From Actinacidiphila cocklensis (GTDB lineage Bacteria; Actinomycetota; Actinomycetes; Streptomycetales; Streptomycetaceae), in contig NZ_CAJSLV010000060.1 of NCBI RefSeq assembly GCF_907177275.1, forward strand, positions 51,573 to 115,572: a stretch of 64,000 nt of DNA. The letters are read 5' to 3'. The notes beneath the pieces were generated by a model. That model saw only the letters and a list, made by a program, of their open reading frames with translations, had not been told where the DNA came from and did not search any database. Of the stretch, positions 18,465 to 27,284 are shown piece after piece (positions within the stretch are counted from its first letter, which is position 1; every line of letters begins with the position of its first letter). Both the position numbers and the translations under genes were made by a program.

Positions 18465-19934
18465 TCAGCGCTGGAGGGTGAGCAGACCTGGCCGCCAGGG
18501 CAGCAGGTTGTAGGAGGTGCCGTCCGAGGAGGGGTTCCTGCCCTGGTAGAGGAACTGGAGGTTACAGGGGTCGATGGTCATGGTCTCGTCGGGGTTGTTG
18601 CGGATCAGGTCGCCGTGGCTGATGTCATTGGTCCAAGTGGCGCCGCTGTTGGCCTTGCCCGCGAAGGGGCTGGACTCGCTGGTGGCCTGCGGGGTCCAGG
18701 ATCCGCTGAGGCTGGTGGCGGTGAACGAGCGGAAGTAGCGCCCGTGCGCGCCCATCGCCTCGACGATCATCAGGTACTGGTTCTGACCCTGGACCTTGTA
18801 GACCTGCACCGCCTCGAAGAGGTTGGCCTGCGAGTCGCTCATGACGGTGGTGTAGGAGGAGCCGAAGTTACCGGGGAAGTTCCCGTACGGCATGCTCGAC
18901 CGGTAGATCTTGCCGTTGTCGCCGGCGAAGAACAGGTACATGTTCTGTCCGTCACCGATCAGGGTCTGGTCGATCGGGTTGGACGGGGAGATGCTGCCGG
19001 TGAACAGCGGCTGCTGCGAGGACCAGCTGTTGGGGTTGGTGGGGTCGCTCGTCGTCCGGTAGAAGAAGGGCCACTGGCTCCACTGGGACGCCAGCACCCA
19101 GATGTTCTTGGGCGCGAAGTAGAACAGCGTGGGCGCCACCGTGCCCGAGTTCATCCCGATCTGCTGGGCCGACGCCATGTCCGACCAGTTCGTGAAGGGC
19201 GCGAACGCCATCGAGCCGTACGACCCGGACTGGTTGACGGTCGAGCCGTAGACCAGATGCTTGCCGTTGTAGACCACGGTGTCGAAGTCCTTCAGCGAGA
19301 CCCATCCGTTCGCCGGCTGCGCCAGCGGGCCCGTCGACGACCAGTGATACGACGACGGAAGGGTGCACGGGCCGCCAGTGCCACCCGTAGTGCCGCCGGT
19401 GGTACCGCCTGTCGTGGTGCCGCCGGTGGTCGTGCCACCCGTGGTCGAGCCACCTGTGGTGGTGCCGCCGGTGGTCGTGCCTCCGGTCGTGGCTCCGCCG
19501 GATGTGGTGCTGCCGGTGCAGGTGGTGCCGTTGAGGGTGAAGGTGCTGGGTACGGAGTTGCTGGTGGTGAAGGCGCCGTTGAAGCCGAAGCTGGTGGAGG
19601 TGCCGGTGGCCAGGCTGCCGTTGTAAGAGGCATTGGTCACGGTGACCTGGGAGCCGCTCTGGGTGTAGGTGCCGTTCCACAGCTGGGTGACGGTCTGTCC
19701 CGAGGGGAAGGTCCAACCGACCTGCCAACTGGCGACCGGGTCACCGAGGTTGGTAACGCTCACGCTGGCGCCGAATCCGCCTGACCACTGGCTGGTGATG
19801 CTGTAGTCGACCTTGCAGCCGGTGGCTGCCTGCGCCGATGTCGTCGCGAACGAGATCCCCGCGGCGGCCAGCACCATGGAAAGCAGGGCGATCAGCATCG
19901 GCTTGTAGTGTTTGAACGTACACCTGAGTTTCAC
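18465..19934 (-). CDS. Secreted GH62 alpha-L-arabinofuranosidase with CBM2
   Basis: A 489-residue enzyme. The GTG at 19934 follows AAGGAGAG with 7-nt spacing. Residues 1-37 form a Sec signal ending SAQAAT. Residues 38-140 are a family 2 cellulose/xylan-binding module (GCKVDYSITSQWSGGFGASV, WQVGWTFPSGQTV, W and Cys residues in place). A Gly/Thr linker (TTGG repeats, about 141-188) follows. The GH62 catalytic five-bladed propeller comes next, with SLKDFDTVVYNGKHLVYGS, PIDQTLIGDGQNMYLFF and YLMIVEAMGAHGRYFRS holding the expected Asp, Asp and Glu. It ends WRPGLLTLQR as GH62 enzymes do. It removes arabinose side chains from arabinoxylan outside the cell. A LacI-type palindrome lies about 480 bases upstream. 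Confidence 0.93.
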   Translation of the reverse strand: MKLRCTFKHYKPMLIALLSMVLAAAGISFATTSAQAATGCKVDYSITSQWSGGFGASVSVTNLGDPVASWQVGWTFPSGQTVTQLWNGTYTQSGSQVTVTNASYNGSLATGTSTSFGFNGAFTTSNSVPSTFTLNGTTCTGSTTSGGATTGGTTTGGTTTGGSTTGGTTTGGTTTGGTTGGTTGGTGGPCTLPSSYHWSSTGPLAQPANGWVSLKDFDTVVYNGKHLVYGSTVNQSGSYGSMAFAPFTNWSDMASAQQIGMNSGTVAPTLFYFAPKNIWVLASQWSQWPFFYRTTSDPTNPNSWSSQQPLFTGSISPSNPIDQTLIGDGQNMYLFFAGDNGKIYRSSMPYGNFPGNFGSSYTTVMSDSQANLFEAVQVYKVQGQNQYLMIVEAMGAHGRYFRSFTATSLSGSWTPQATSESSPFAGKANSGATWTNDISHGDLIRNNPDETMTIDPCNLQFLYQGRNPSSDGTSYNLLPWRPGLLTLQR

Positions 19935-20412
19935 AGAAACACTCTCCTTGAGTGGGGGGCATGGAGGCCATCGGCCGCGCCGCTGCGCGTCGGCGGCCGT
20001 CAGGCGGTCGTGCGGGTGCCGCCGTTGAGCTGGAAGGTGTTCAGGATGCGGTGCCCTGACCGGCGAGGAAGCCGGCCCGCACGACGTGTTACCGGGCAGG
20101 CGCGCTGGGCCGACGGCTTCCGTGAGTACGCCAGGGACGTAGCGGCCCCGACCCGGCCGGCCGGAGGCGGCGAGGGAGGCGTGCCGGGCCGACCGGGCAC
20201 GAGGCGGCGAGCGAGGCGGTTGTCGGCGGCTGCTCTCAACCGCGCACCGGCGGGCCGGGCTCGCGCGGTGACACCGCCCGAGGGGGCTTCAGCGCCGCAC
20301 GCGGGCCGAATGGTGTCGCGTGTCGAGGTGGTCGGACAGGCGCGAGTCACGAGTGTTCACGCGGGGATCTCCTTGCAGCGTGGGGGTGTGGGCAAGGGGG
20401 CGCGAGGGTAAT
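19935..20412. other. Leader region upstream of GH62, possible decayed ORF
   Basis: On the minus strand, a good ribosome binding site (AAGGAG, near 20370) is followed by GTG and a 20-codon frame (VNTRDSRLSDHLDTRHHSAR) that ends quickly. Nothing after it resembles a protein family. This may be a gene whose body was deleted, leaving its promoter, operator and start in front of the GH62 gene. Confidence 0.4.
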
Positions 20413-20426
20413 TGTTAGCGCTAACA
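20413..20426. promoter_or_regulatory. LacI-family-type operator palindrome
   Basis: The perfect 14-bp palindrome TGTTAGCGCTAACA has the central CG and arm pattern bound by LacI/GalR-family sugar regulators. It lies about 35 bases before the orphan ribosome binding site and upstream of the GH62 gene. Control of arabinoxylan enzymes by a sugar-responsive repressor is an inference. No LacI regulator is in the window. Confidence 0.6.
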
Positions 20427-20799
20427 TGAACCGGGAGGCGGTCTGTGGGAGGAGCATCAGCTCTAACGACGGCACTGTGCGGGACCGGGGTGTGCGGTGT
20501 CAACCCTTGGCGCAGTGCTCCCCGGCCGCTCGACGATCCCCACACCGGGAGCCTGCCGAACACCACCCCGCCAAGGCCGTCGGCACCGCAGGTCGGCCCT
20601 GCGACGCCGCACCGGCATCGCAGGCGAGGTGACCAACTGCCAGGCCGGAGTCTCGCTCCACCTGGCTTCCCAACAGCCGGTAAGAGCTGGACCGATTCCG
20701 GTGAGTTCCATGACGACCGGGGCTTGAAGAACCGGGCTGCGGAAGACTGAACCGTTCCGGGTTCGGTGGAGGCTCGATTCTTTGAGTGGCCGCGGTCGA
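20427..20799. other. No supported gene
   Basis: Open frames here have no ribosome binding site or recognised domain. The right part may belong to the end of the IS3-like fragment that follows. Confidence 0.4.
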
Positions 20800-20917
20800 G
20801 CTGCGGGTGTGGAAGAAGTCCGCGGAGGGCCGGCTGTGCCCTTCGAGTACCTCGAGGTGATCCGCGTCGAGGTGGGCATGCCGACCGCGAGGTTCTGCAG
20901 GCTGGTCGGCGTTCCGA
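20800..20917 (+). pseudogene. Possible IS3-type transposase N-terminal fragment
   Basis: The frame reads FEYLEVIRVEVGMPTARFCRLVGVP, which resembles the start of an IS3-type second-frame transposase (a short helix-turn-helix preceding the rve core). Similarity ends abruptly at about 20917, where a minus-strand IS5-like fragment begins, so this looks like an IS-into-IS junction. Confidence 0.35.
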
Positions 20918-21194
20918 ACCAGCAGGCCAGCACGTCGTGGGTGACCCCGAGGCGAAGATGGACAAGCGTGGCCAGCAGCCGGTCGATGAACACCAGCCGG
21001 TGCTTCGCGCCGGCGCCCAAGGCCCGTTTCCGTGGCCTGGACGCGAGCCTGGCCTGGTGCCGTTCGTGCCACAACGGGCTTACCTCAAGGCCCAGTTCAG
21101 CGATCCGGGCGGCCGACAGACCAGTGATTCGCCGGTTGCTGACGATCACTGCACGAGACGCGTTCTCCACCACCCGACCATGATCAACGATCAA
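20918..21194 (-). pseudogene. IS5-family transposase N-terminal fragment
   Basis: The frame starts (TTG, 21194) MIVDHGRVVENASRAVIVSN and continues to LWHERHQARLASRPRKRALGAGAKHRLVFIDRLLATLVHL and THDVLACWFG. This is the helix-turn-helix region of Streptomyces IS5-type (IS1647-like) DDE transposases. The expected continuation into the catalytic domain is absent; after about 20920 the sequence belongs to another element. Inactive. Confidence 0.65.
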
Positions 21195-21367
21195 GAGCTC
21201 GACGCCTCACCGCCAACCATGTACGAGCTCGTTAGCCCTACCGCCCGGTGTGCCAGCGCCTCCACCTGGACAGTGGTCGTAGCCGGCCCGGGCCCCGCCT
21301 CGGATACCGTGTTCCTCTACGGGGTGCCATGACGGATGTGACGCCCCCCACCGGAGGTAGTCAGCGT

Positions 21368-21757
21368 ATGAGTTCAAAGCGCAGCAAGAATCCAGCCCTG
21401 CCCGTACTTGACGACGCATTCCGACTCGCGTCGGTCAAGGACGCCGACGAGTCTACCCGTGACTTGGCCGCGCGGCTGGCCACCACCGAGCTGCGCCGCG
21501 TTTCCCACCCGGGCCGGGTCACCTGGGAGCCCACCGATCAGGCCGAGCCCGTACCGGTCCCGCCGACTGTGGTCGACGGTGACGGGGACCTGTGGCTGCG
21601 GGACCGGGGCACTGGCACCTGGACCATGCCCGAGTTCGACCCGAAGGAGTTCCCGGCCCGCTGTGGCGAGGTTCTGACGTGGAACCAGCTTGCCCGCGAG
21701 TTCGGCCCGCTGACCGCACTGGCCGACGACCGCCGCATCGGCGGCGGCCGGCGCTGA
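21368..21757 (+). CDS. Hypothetical 129-residue protein
   Basis: The ATG at 21368 (MSSKRSKNPALPVLDDAFRLASV) follows GGAGG (21353-21357) with about 10-nt spacing, so it is preferred over an in-frame ATG 13 codons upstream. The protein is soluble. Its centre, PPTVVDGDGDLWLRDRGTGTWTMPEFD, looks like a short beta-sheet module, and the C-terminus is LTWNQLAREFGPLTALAD. The family is not recognised. It sits alone among IS remnants; the good ribosome binding site and codon use support it as a gene. Confidence 0.65.
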   Translation: MSSKRSKNPALPVLDDAFRLASVKDADESTRDLAARLATTELRRVSHPGRVTWEPTDQAEPVPVPPTVVDGDGDLWLRDRGTGTWTMPEFDPKEFPARCGEVLTWNQLAREFGPLTALADDRRIGGGRR

Positions 21758-21774
21758 CCGCGCAGCGTTCTGGG

Positions 21775-22204
21775 ATGACCGCGCCCCCCTGAAGCGCCCG
21801 TTACGGATAGCTGGGAGCTCCAGCTCACCGCCGAGCTCGACGATGGCGGCGAGCAGGTGAGCGTGGTGGTGGCGTGCGACGGCCTCGAGCAGCGTGGTGC
21901 GGGCCTGGCGCCACCCGATGTCCTCGGTGCGGCCGGCGTCGGTGGACCAGCCAGGTAGCTCGGCCTTCAGTTGCCGTGGTAAGCACGCGGCCCAGCTCGC
22001 CGATCGACTGCTGCTAGTCGGCCAACTGCCCGAGCAGGCCGCGCGCCAGCTCGTCGAGGGCGGCCACCGGGCCGGCGCCGAAGGCCCGCGCTTCGGATGC
22101 GGCCTCGGCGAGGACGTCTTCGTCCGGGATGCAGAGCGGGCTTGTGAGCGGCTGGTCGTCGAGTTCGTCCACCGGCTCAAACTCGGGGACCCGGGCTCGG
22201 TGGC
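21775..22204 (-). pseudogene. Decayed gene of unknown function
   Basis: Two minus-strand frames look protein-like but do not join. One is VPEFEPVDELDDQPLTSPLC.. to ALDELARGLLGQLAD, ending in a stop. The other, starting nearby, is RQLKAELPGWSTDAG..WRQARTTLLEAVARHHHAHLLAAIVELGGELELPAI. Together they would be one helical protein of about 140 residues broken by an indel. The family is not recognised. Confidence 0.4.
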
Positions 22205-22405
22205 GGTGCCCTTGCCGACAACCTCATCCACCCTGGCCAGAGCGGTGCGCCGGTTTCTGGGTGTTCTCGGATGTAGTGGCTGCTGTAGTGCTCTGGCGGC
22301 CACGACGATCACATCGGCATGATGATCACTCGTGCTGTTGAGAACTTGCATAGGTGAGCGTGACGAACGTGTTCGCAGCTCTGCGTCTCCTGCCTGTAGG
22401 GAGTC
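22205..22405 (+). mobile_element. 5' remnant of an rve-type insertion sequence
   Basis: Bases 22205-22345 closely match 63495-63617, including the segments TTGCCGA.AACCTCATCCA, TAGTGCTCTGGCGG and GATGATCACTCGTGCTGTTGA. The downstream bases encode, with an indel, the transposase start LAY..SVTNVFAALRLLPV. The rest of that element is absent. It is thus a decayed left end of the same IS type found at the right edge of the window. Confidence 0.6.
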
Positions 22406-22457
22406 AAAAGTCCTTCATGCGTTCTGACCTGGTCTTCTCTGGCAGCGGCGATCCTCG

Positions 22458-23539
22458 TCAAGTGGCCTGACGGTACTCGTGGATGAGTCCCTCGAGGACG
22501 TTGTGGCTCTGGATGCGCTGGATGCGCTGTTCCGGGAAGGGGATGACGTTGCGGTCGTCAGCGGGAGCGCGGAGTTGCAGGGCACGGTGCGGCCTGCTGC
22601 CGTTGTAGTGCTCGGCGTACTCGGCCAGGACGTGCCGCAGGTGTTGTTTGTTGTAGATCAGGAGCCGGTCGGTGCACTCGGCCCGGATGGTGCGTATGAC
22701 TCTTTCGGCATGGGCGTTCATTCGTGGGGCTTGTGGTGCGCTCTTCAGGATCTTGGTGCCGTCCGAGGTGAAGACGGCATCGAAGGCCTGGGTGTCTTGC
22801 TGTCGCGGTCGCGCAGCAGGTAGCGGAAGCCGGCGCCGCGTTGGCCGAGGTCGGTGAGCAGGTTGCGGGCGAGTTGCGTTGTCCAGGCTGCGGTGGGGTG
22901 GGCCGTGACGCCGAGGATGTGCACGGTGCGGGTGCCGACCTCCATCACGTAAAAGACGTACAGGCGCCGCAGGGTCACGGTGTCGATGTGGAAGAAGTCT
23001 GCAGCCAGCAGTCCGGATGCCTGGGCTTGAAGGAACTCCCGCCACGTCGGACTACCGCGGCTTCGTCGGGGTGCGGGGCCGAGGCCGGCGCTGCGGAGGA
23101 TACGTCGGATGGTGGACGCTGCGACGCGGTGGCCGAGGCGACGCAGTTCGCCCTGGATGCGGGTGTAGCCCCAGGTCGGGTTCTCCTCGGCGAGGCGCAG
23201 GATCAGGGCGGTGAGTTCCTCGGAGATCGGTGGGCGTCCAGTCCGGGAGGGCTTCTGCTTCCACTTCCAGCGCAGCAGACGGCGGTGCCAGGACAGTAGT
23301 GTGCCCGGGGTGACGAGGCGGTGGCGACGCAGCCTGTTCGGCAGGTGCCGGGCAAGGGCGGCGAGGATGGCGCGGTCCGGCCACATCAGGCGCGGCCGGC
23401 TGCCGAGTTGTCGACGAAGCACCGCGACCTCGTGGCGCAGCACGAGGAGCTCAACGTTCTTGGCGTCGTGCGACCGCGACAGCAGCAGAAGAAGCCCGAG
23501 CAGCCGGACGAAGATCAGGTAGAGCACGCGCAACGCCAT
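22458..23539 (-). pseudogene. rve-type transposase split by one frameshift
   Basis: The ATG at 23539 (MALRVLYLIFVRLLGLLLLLSRSHDAKNVELLVLRHEVAVLRRQ) opens an otherwise complete transposase. It has NPTWGYTRIQGELRRLGHRVAASTIRRIL, LLAADFFHIDTVTLRRLYVFYVMEVGTRTVHILG and FRYLLRDRDSK. At about 22795 the frame changes by one base to QAFDAVFTSDGTKILKS and MNAHAERVIRTIRAECTDRLLIY, ending GLIHEYRQAT. A single repair would restore all DDE residues. This is recent damage, a sequence error, or less likely programmed frameshifting; no slippery A-run is present. Confidence 0.75.
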
Positions 23540-23744
23540 GCGATCCGAGCATGCCATGATCGCCTGGAACTGCAAAGAGCCTGATCAGGGGCCATGCGCC
23601 AGTTTTGGCACCCCACAGGCACACCATCCTGGCGCTGGCCGGAACTGGCCGATAACTACCGAGTGGGGCACTACCGGTACCACCGACTGACAAGGAGCCC
23701 ATAACAGCACCGTATGGCCCCCGATCAGCGTGGATGAAGAGTCT

Positions 23745-23827
23745 GGCACCTACAGGGTCAGGCGGCGTCGTGAGCGGTGAGGGAGAGTTGCACGTCCTCG
23801 GCTTCGATGGCGATGTTCAGCGAGGCG
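23745..23827 (-). other. Short C-terminal coding remnant beside an IS-end-like motif
   Basis: Read on the minus strand, the bases left of the IS256 element encode DPASLNIAIEAEDVQLSLTAHDAA and a stop. This is followed at once by TGACCCTGTAGGTGCC, the same 16-bp sequence that marks the right end of the IS at 8659-9911. The parent protein is not recognised. Bases 23540-23744 hold no supported gene. Confidence 0.4.
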
Positions 23828-25207
23828 GGGTCTGTCAAACGAGCGGTGTAATAGGGTTGTTGGGGTTACTGGCGGGCTGCTGAGAGTCGGCCGTCGAAGG
23901 TGATGTCGAAGGCGTTCAGGGCGGTCTTCCAGCGCATGGTCCAGCGGGCCTGGCCTTTGCCGGTGGGATCGAGCGACATGATGGCCATGTAGACGCATTT
24001 CAAGGCCGCGGTCTCGTTCGGGAAGTGGCCGCGGGCCTTGACCGCCCGCCGGATCCTGGCGTTCACCGACTCGATGGCGTTCGTGGTGCAGACAATGCGA
24101 CGGATCTCGGTGTCGAACCGGAGGAACGGTGTGAACTCCTCCCACGCGTTCTCCCAGAGCCGGACAATCGCCGGATACTTCCTGCCCCATGCGTCGACGA
24201 ACTCCGCGAACCGATCGAGTGCGGCTTCCTCGGTCGGGGCGGTGTAGACGGGCTTGAGGAGCTTGGCGATCTTGTCCCAGTCCTGGCGGGCGGCATGGCG
24301 GAAGGAGTTCCGCAGCAGGTGGACCACGCAGGTCTGGACGGTGGTGCGGGGCCAGACGGCCTCCACCGCGTCGGGCAGGCCCTTCAGCCCGTCGCAGACG
24401 AGCATGAGGACGTCGTTCACGCCGCGGTTCTTGATCTCGGTGAGGATGTGCATCCAGTGCTTGGCGCCCTCTCCGCCGTCGCCGGCCCACAGTCCGAGAA
24501 TGTCCCGCCGGCCCTCGACGGTGACGGCCAGGGCCACGTAGATCGGCCGGTTCGCCACGGCGCCGTCGCGGATCTTCACGTGGATCGCGTCGATGAAGAT
24601 CACCGGATAGACCGGGTCGAGGGGCCGGTTCTGCCACTCGGCCATGCCGTCGATGACCTTGTCGGTGAGCGTGGAGATGGTCTGGCGGGAGACCTCGGCG
24701 CCATAGACCTCGGCCAGATGGGCCTGGACCTCACCGGTCGTCAGGCCCTTCGCGGACAGTGAGATCACCATCTCGTCCACGCCGGACAGGCGCTTCTGCC
24801 GCTTCTTGGCGATCTTCGGCTCGAAGCTGCCCTCGCGGTCGCGGGGCACGGCTATCTCGACCGGTCCGACGTCTGTCAGCACGGTCTTGGCCCGGGTCCC
24901 GTTGCGGCTGTTGCCGCCGTTCTTCCCGGCAGGGTCGTGCTTGTCATAGCCGAGGTGGTCGGTGATCTCGCCTTCAAGGGCGGACTCCAGGAGCCGCTTG
25001 GTCAGCTGCTGGAGCAGGCCGCCCTCGCCGGTCAGCTGCAGGCCCTCGGCCTGCGCCCGGCCGACCAACTCGTCGATGAGCTGGTCGTCCACCGCCTTCG
25101 CCGGCTGCGGCTCAACGGCCTTGACAGGCTCGGCCTCGGTCACGTTGTCGCTGGTCATCGATGCATCTTCCTTGATCAGGAGTTACACCGATCGTTTTAC
25201 AGACCCG
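23828..25207 (-). mobile_element. Intact IS256-family insertion sequence
   Basis: The imperfect terminal inverted repeats read GGGTCTGTCAAACGAGCGGT on the left. The right end, reverse-complemented, is GGGTCTGTAAAACGATCGGT. They bracket the full transposase gene. No clear target-site duplication is visible in the flanks. Confidence 0.8.
23866..25158 (-). CDS. IS256-family transposase
   Basis: A complete 430-residue Mutator-type transposase starting at ATG 25158. It has the N-terminal zinc-free helical region (LLQQLTKRLLESALEGEITDHLGYDKHDPAGKNGGNSRNG), AKTVLTDVGPVEIAVPRDREGSFEPKI, the first catalytic Asp in PVIFIDAIHVKIRDG, the second in VLMLVCDGLKGLPDAVEAVWP, and C/H residues TCVVHLLRNS. The Glu lies in VCTTNAIESVNARIRRAVKARGHFP. 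Length and motifs are standard for the family and no frameshift is present, so it is likely competent. Confidence 0.93.
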   Translation of the reverse strand: MTSDNVTEAEPVKAVEPQPAKAVDDQLIDELVGRAQAEGLQLTGEGGLLQQLTKRLLESALEGEITDHLGYDKHDPAGKNGGNSRNGTRAKTVLTDVGPVEIAVPRDREGSFEPKIAKKRQKRLSGVDEMVISLSAKGLTTGEVQAHLAEVYGAEVSRQTISTLTDKVIDGMAEWQNRPLDPVYPVIFIDAIHVKIRDGAVANRPIYVALAVTVEGRRDILGLWAGDGGEGAKHWMHILTEIKNRGVNDVLMLVCDGLKGLPDAVEAVWPRTTVQTCVVHLLRNSFRHAARQDWDKIAKLLKPVYTAPTEEAALDRFAEFVDAWGRKYPAIVRLWENAWEEFTPFLRFDTEIRRIVCTTNAIESVNARIRRAVKARGHFPNETAALKCVYMAIMSLDPTGKGQARWTMRWKTALNAFDITFDGRLSAARQ

Positions 25208-25227
25208 GATACCTCGGCGCGCCTGGG

Positions 25228-25554
25228 ATGATCGCCGACATGTTCGAAGAGAAGTTGGATGCGCTCTCACGGATGATGGCCGAGCACATGGCCCGGCCGT
25301 TCCCGCCTGGCTTCCGCGGCCTGGACATCGAAGATCAGGACATGGTGATGCTCGATGCGGACGCCTGCGGCTACGCCACGAGCGTCCTCAAAGGGCCTCT
25401 CACCGAACGGCACCGCGCAGGCCTCATGCGCCTGACGGCGATGTTCGGCAAGGTCCTCCGGGCGATCGAAGGTGAGTACGCAATTCGGTACTACACGCAC
25501 GTGCGTGACATGGCCGTGCTGGCCGCTGAGGTCGAGGACCTGCGTGAGAAGTAG
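25228..25554 (+). CDS. Hypothetical 108-residue protein next to IS256
   Basis: The ATG at 25228 (MIADMFEEKLDALSRMMAEHMARPFPPGFRGLDIEDQDMVMLDADACG) opens a compact helical protein. Residues 30-108, ending LRAIEGEYAIRYYTHVRDMAVLAAEVEDLREK, look like a genuine soluble domain. The IS256 end is only about 20 bases upstream and there is no ribosome binding site. The original promoter or 5' end may therefore have been cut off by the insertion. The family is not recognised; similar small proteins occur in Streptomyces beside DNA-related genes, but I cannot assign a role. Confidence 0.6.
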   Translation: MIADMFEEKLDALSRMMAEHMARPFPPGFRGLDIEDQDMVMLDADACGYATSVLKGPLTERHRAGLMRLTAMFGKVLRAIEGEYAIRYYTHVRDMAVLAAEVEDLREK

Positions 25555-25633
25555 TGCCCCTGACCGGGACAGTCGGCGCGGCAGTCCCCGCGGCGGTTGG
25601 ATGTGCGGTGACGTCCGTCCGACCGCTGGAGGT

Positions 25634-25876
25634 GTGGTGGCAGAGCCCGTCCGTGTCCGCAGGTTGACAGATCAGGAAGGGCAGAAGCTGCAGCAGATCG
25701 TTCGCCGGGGCAGCAGCAGTTCGGTGCGCCACCGGCGCGCGACAATGCTGCTGGCCTCGGCCGGCGGGAACCGGGTCCCGGTGATCGCGAAGTTGGTGCA
25801 GGCCGACGAGGACACCGTCCGTGACGTGATCCACCGGTTCAACGAGATCCGTCTGGCCTGCCTGGACCCTCAGTGA
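25634..25876 (+). pseudogene. N-terminal fragment of an IS630-family transposase
   Basis: The GTG at 25634 or 25637 gives VAEPVRVRRLTDQEGQKLQQIVRRGSSSSVRHRRATMLLASAGGNRVPVIAKLVQADEDTVRDVIHRFNE. This is the first helix-turn-helix of an IS630 transposase. A stop follows LACLDPQ, where the family continues with a Gly/Arg-rich linker and the second helix-turn-helix. No catalytic domain follows, so this is a truncated, inactive copy. Confidence 0.7.
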
Positions 25877-25953
25877 GTGGTGTGCATCGTGAAGTCGCAG
25901 GTCACGGGTCTGGTGTGCGCGGAGCGCGGGATGCTCGTGCTGGTCGTGGGTTG

Positions 25954-26085
25954 GTGACTTCAGCGAAGATCATCGGCGCCGAACTGCTGATGGCCCAGTG
26001 CGAGGACCGCGAATGGCGCCGGGCCAAACGCCGCGTCCGGGCCGCACGCTTTCCCGCTCACGCGTCGGTGACGGGCTGGGCAAGT
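25954..26085 (+). pseudogene. Possible IS21 helper (IstB-like) fragment
   Basis: The frame VTSAKIIGAELLMAQCEDREWRRAKRRVRAARFPAHASV recalls the IstB segment before the ATPase core (basic helix followed by AARFP). No Walker motif follows. Weak evidence, based on about 35 residues; the rest of 25877-26228 holds nothing recognisable. Confidence 0.25.
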
Positions 26086-26228
26086 GCGAATTGGAGGCCA
26101 GGCGGAAACCTCGTGGCTGCGCGGGATAGAGCCTGCGTGGATCGCTGTATGAGCAACGAAAACGTGCGGCAGATCGTGTGGGGCTCAAATAGAGGATTCG
26201 GCCGCTGATCTGCGGGTTCGTCGTATCG

Positions 26229-27284
26229 TCAGCTGGCGATCTGGTACTCGTTGATGAGTCCGCCGAGGACTGCCGTGCGGTGGACTCGGTGCTCGGTGAG
26301 GTCGATGGGGCGTGGTGGTCCGGTTTCGGCTTGTGATGGGCAGAGCTGGCTCAGGGCGCGGTGGGGCCGGTGTTCGTTGTGGTGCTTCAGGTAGCCGGTG
26401 AGGGTTCGGCGTAGGTGCTGTTCGTTGATGATGAGCGTTTGGTCGAGGAGTTCGCGGCAGAGGGTGCCGATGAACCGCTCGCAGTGTGCGTTCGCTTTCG
26501 GGGCCTGGGGCGGGCTTTTCAGGACGCGCAGGCCGGCGTCGGTGAACTGGCTGCCGCGGTCGCGGATCAGGAACTTCCGGTTCGGGGTGTCCATGGCGTC
26601 CATGAGAAATTTGCGGGCAGCCTGGGTTGTCCATGGGCCGGTGGGGTTGGCGGTGACGCCGAGCAGGTGGGCACGGCGGTTGCGGTGTTCGAGCAGGACC
26701 AGGGCGTAGATGCGTGTGAGGTTGATGGTGTCGACGTGCAGGAAGTCGACGGAGACGATGTGCTCGGCCTGGGCTGTGAGGAACTGTTTCCAGGTCGGTC
26801 CGGTGCGACGCGGGGCGGGATCGATGCCGGCCTGGTTCAGGATATTCCACACAGTGGAGGCCGCTATCCGGTGGCCGAGGCGGGTGAGTTCGCCGTGGAT
26901 GCGCCGGTGGCCCCATTCCGGGTTGTCGGCAGCCATGCGCAGGATCAGGGCTTTGACGGCGGTGGCTGTGGGTGGGCGTCCGGGTCGGCGTCGCCGGCTG
27001 TAGTCCCATTTCTTCGCTACGAGTTTGCGGTGCCAGGCCAGTAGCGTGGCGGGGGTGATCGGGAAGACCTGGGCCCAGCGGCGGCGCGGTATCAGGTGCG
27101 AGAGCGCGGCGAACCACAGGCGGTCGGCTGGTTCGTAGCGCACGCGCGGGACCTGTCGGCGCAGGACCGCGTTCTCATGCCGCAGCACCAGCAACTCCGC
27201 GTCCTTGGCAACGTCACGCCGCAGCAGCAACGCCGGCAGCGACAGCAGGCGGCGGGTGACGGCGTACACCGTGGACAAGATCAC
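26229..27284 (-). CDS. Transposase, integrase-core (rve) DDE type
   Basis: An intact 351-residue transposase from GTG 27284 (VILSTVYAVTRRLLSLPALLLRR). The frame is open 20 codons further, but this start matches paralogues. It has the helix-turn-helix AELLVLRHENAVLRRQ, linker NPEWGHRRIHGELTRLGHRIAASTVWNIL, and a catalytic core with IVSVDFLHVDTINLTRIYALVLLEH, KFLIRDRGSQFTDAGLRVL and KANAHCERFIGTLCRELLDQTLI. It ends VLGGLINEYQIAS. The second Asp motif reads RDRGSQF rather than RDRDxKF, but the leading Asp is kept. It is a different subgroup from the HEYQHAA family members. Confidence 0.82.
   Translation of the reverse strand: MILSTVYAVTRRLLSLPALLLRRDVAKDAELLVLRHENAVLRRQVPRVRYEPADRLWFAALSHLIPRRRWAQVFPITPATLLAWHRKLVAKKWDYSRRRRPGRPPTATAVKALILRMAADNPEWGHRRIHGELTRLGHRIAASTVWNILNQAGIDPAPRRTGPTWKQFLTAQAEHIVSVDFLHVDTINLTRIYALVLLEHRNRRAHLLGVTANPTGPWTTQAARKFLMDAMDTPNRKFLIRDRGSQFTDAGLRVLKSPPQAPKANAHCERFIGTLCRELLDQTLIINEQHLRRTLTGYLKHHNEHRPHRALSQLCPSQAETGPPRPIDLTEHRVHRTAVLGGLINEYQIAS

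Noticed and set aside
19370..19500. Regular short repeats that might suggest a CRISPR array
   Set aside because: They code for the Thr-Thr-Gly-Gly linker of the GH62 enzyme; units are too short and there are no unique spacers.
20000..20350. Minus-strand 116-codon frame upstream of GH62
   Set aside because: Arg/Pro/Ala-rich composition with no recognisable family; it overlaps the dead leader frame that has the actual ribosome binding site.
22740..22830. Programmed frameshift in the rve-type transposase at 22458-23539
   Set aside because: The break lies within the catalytic domain next to RDRDSK and has no slippery run; intact relatives are read in one frame.
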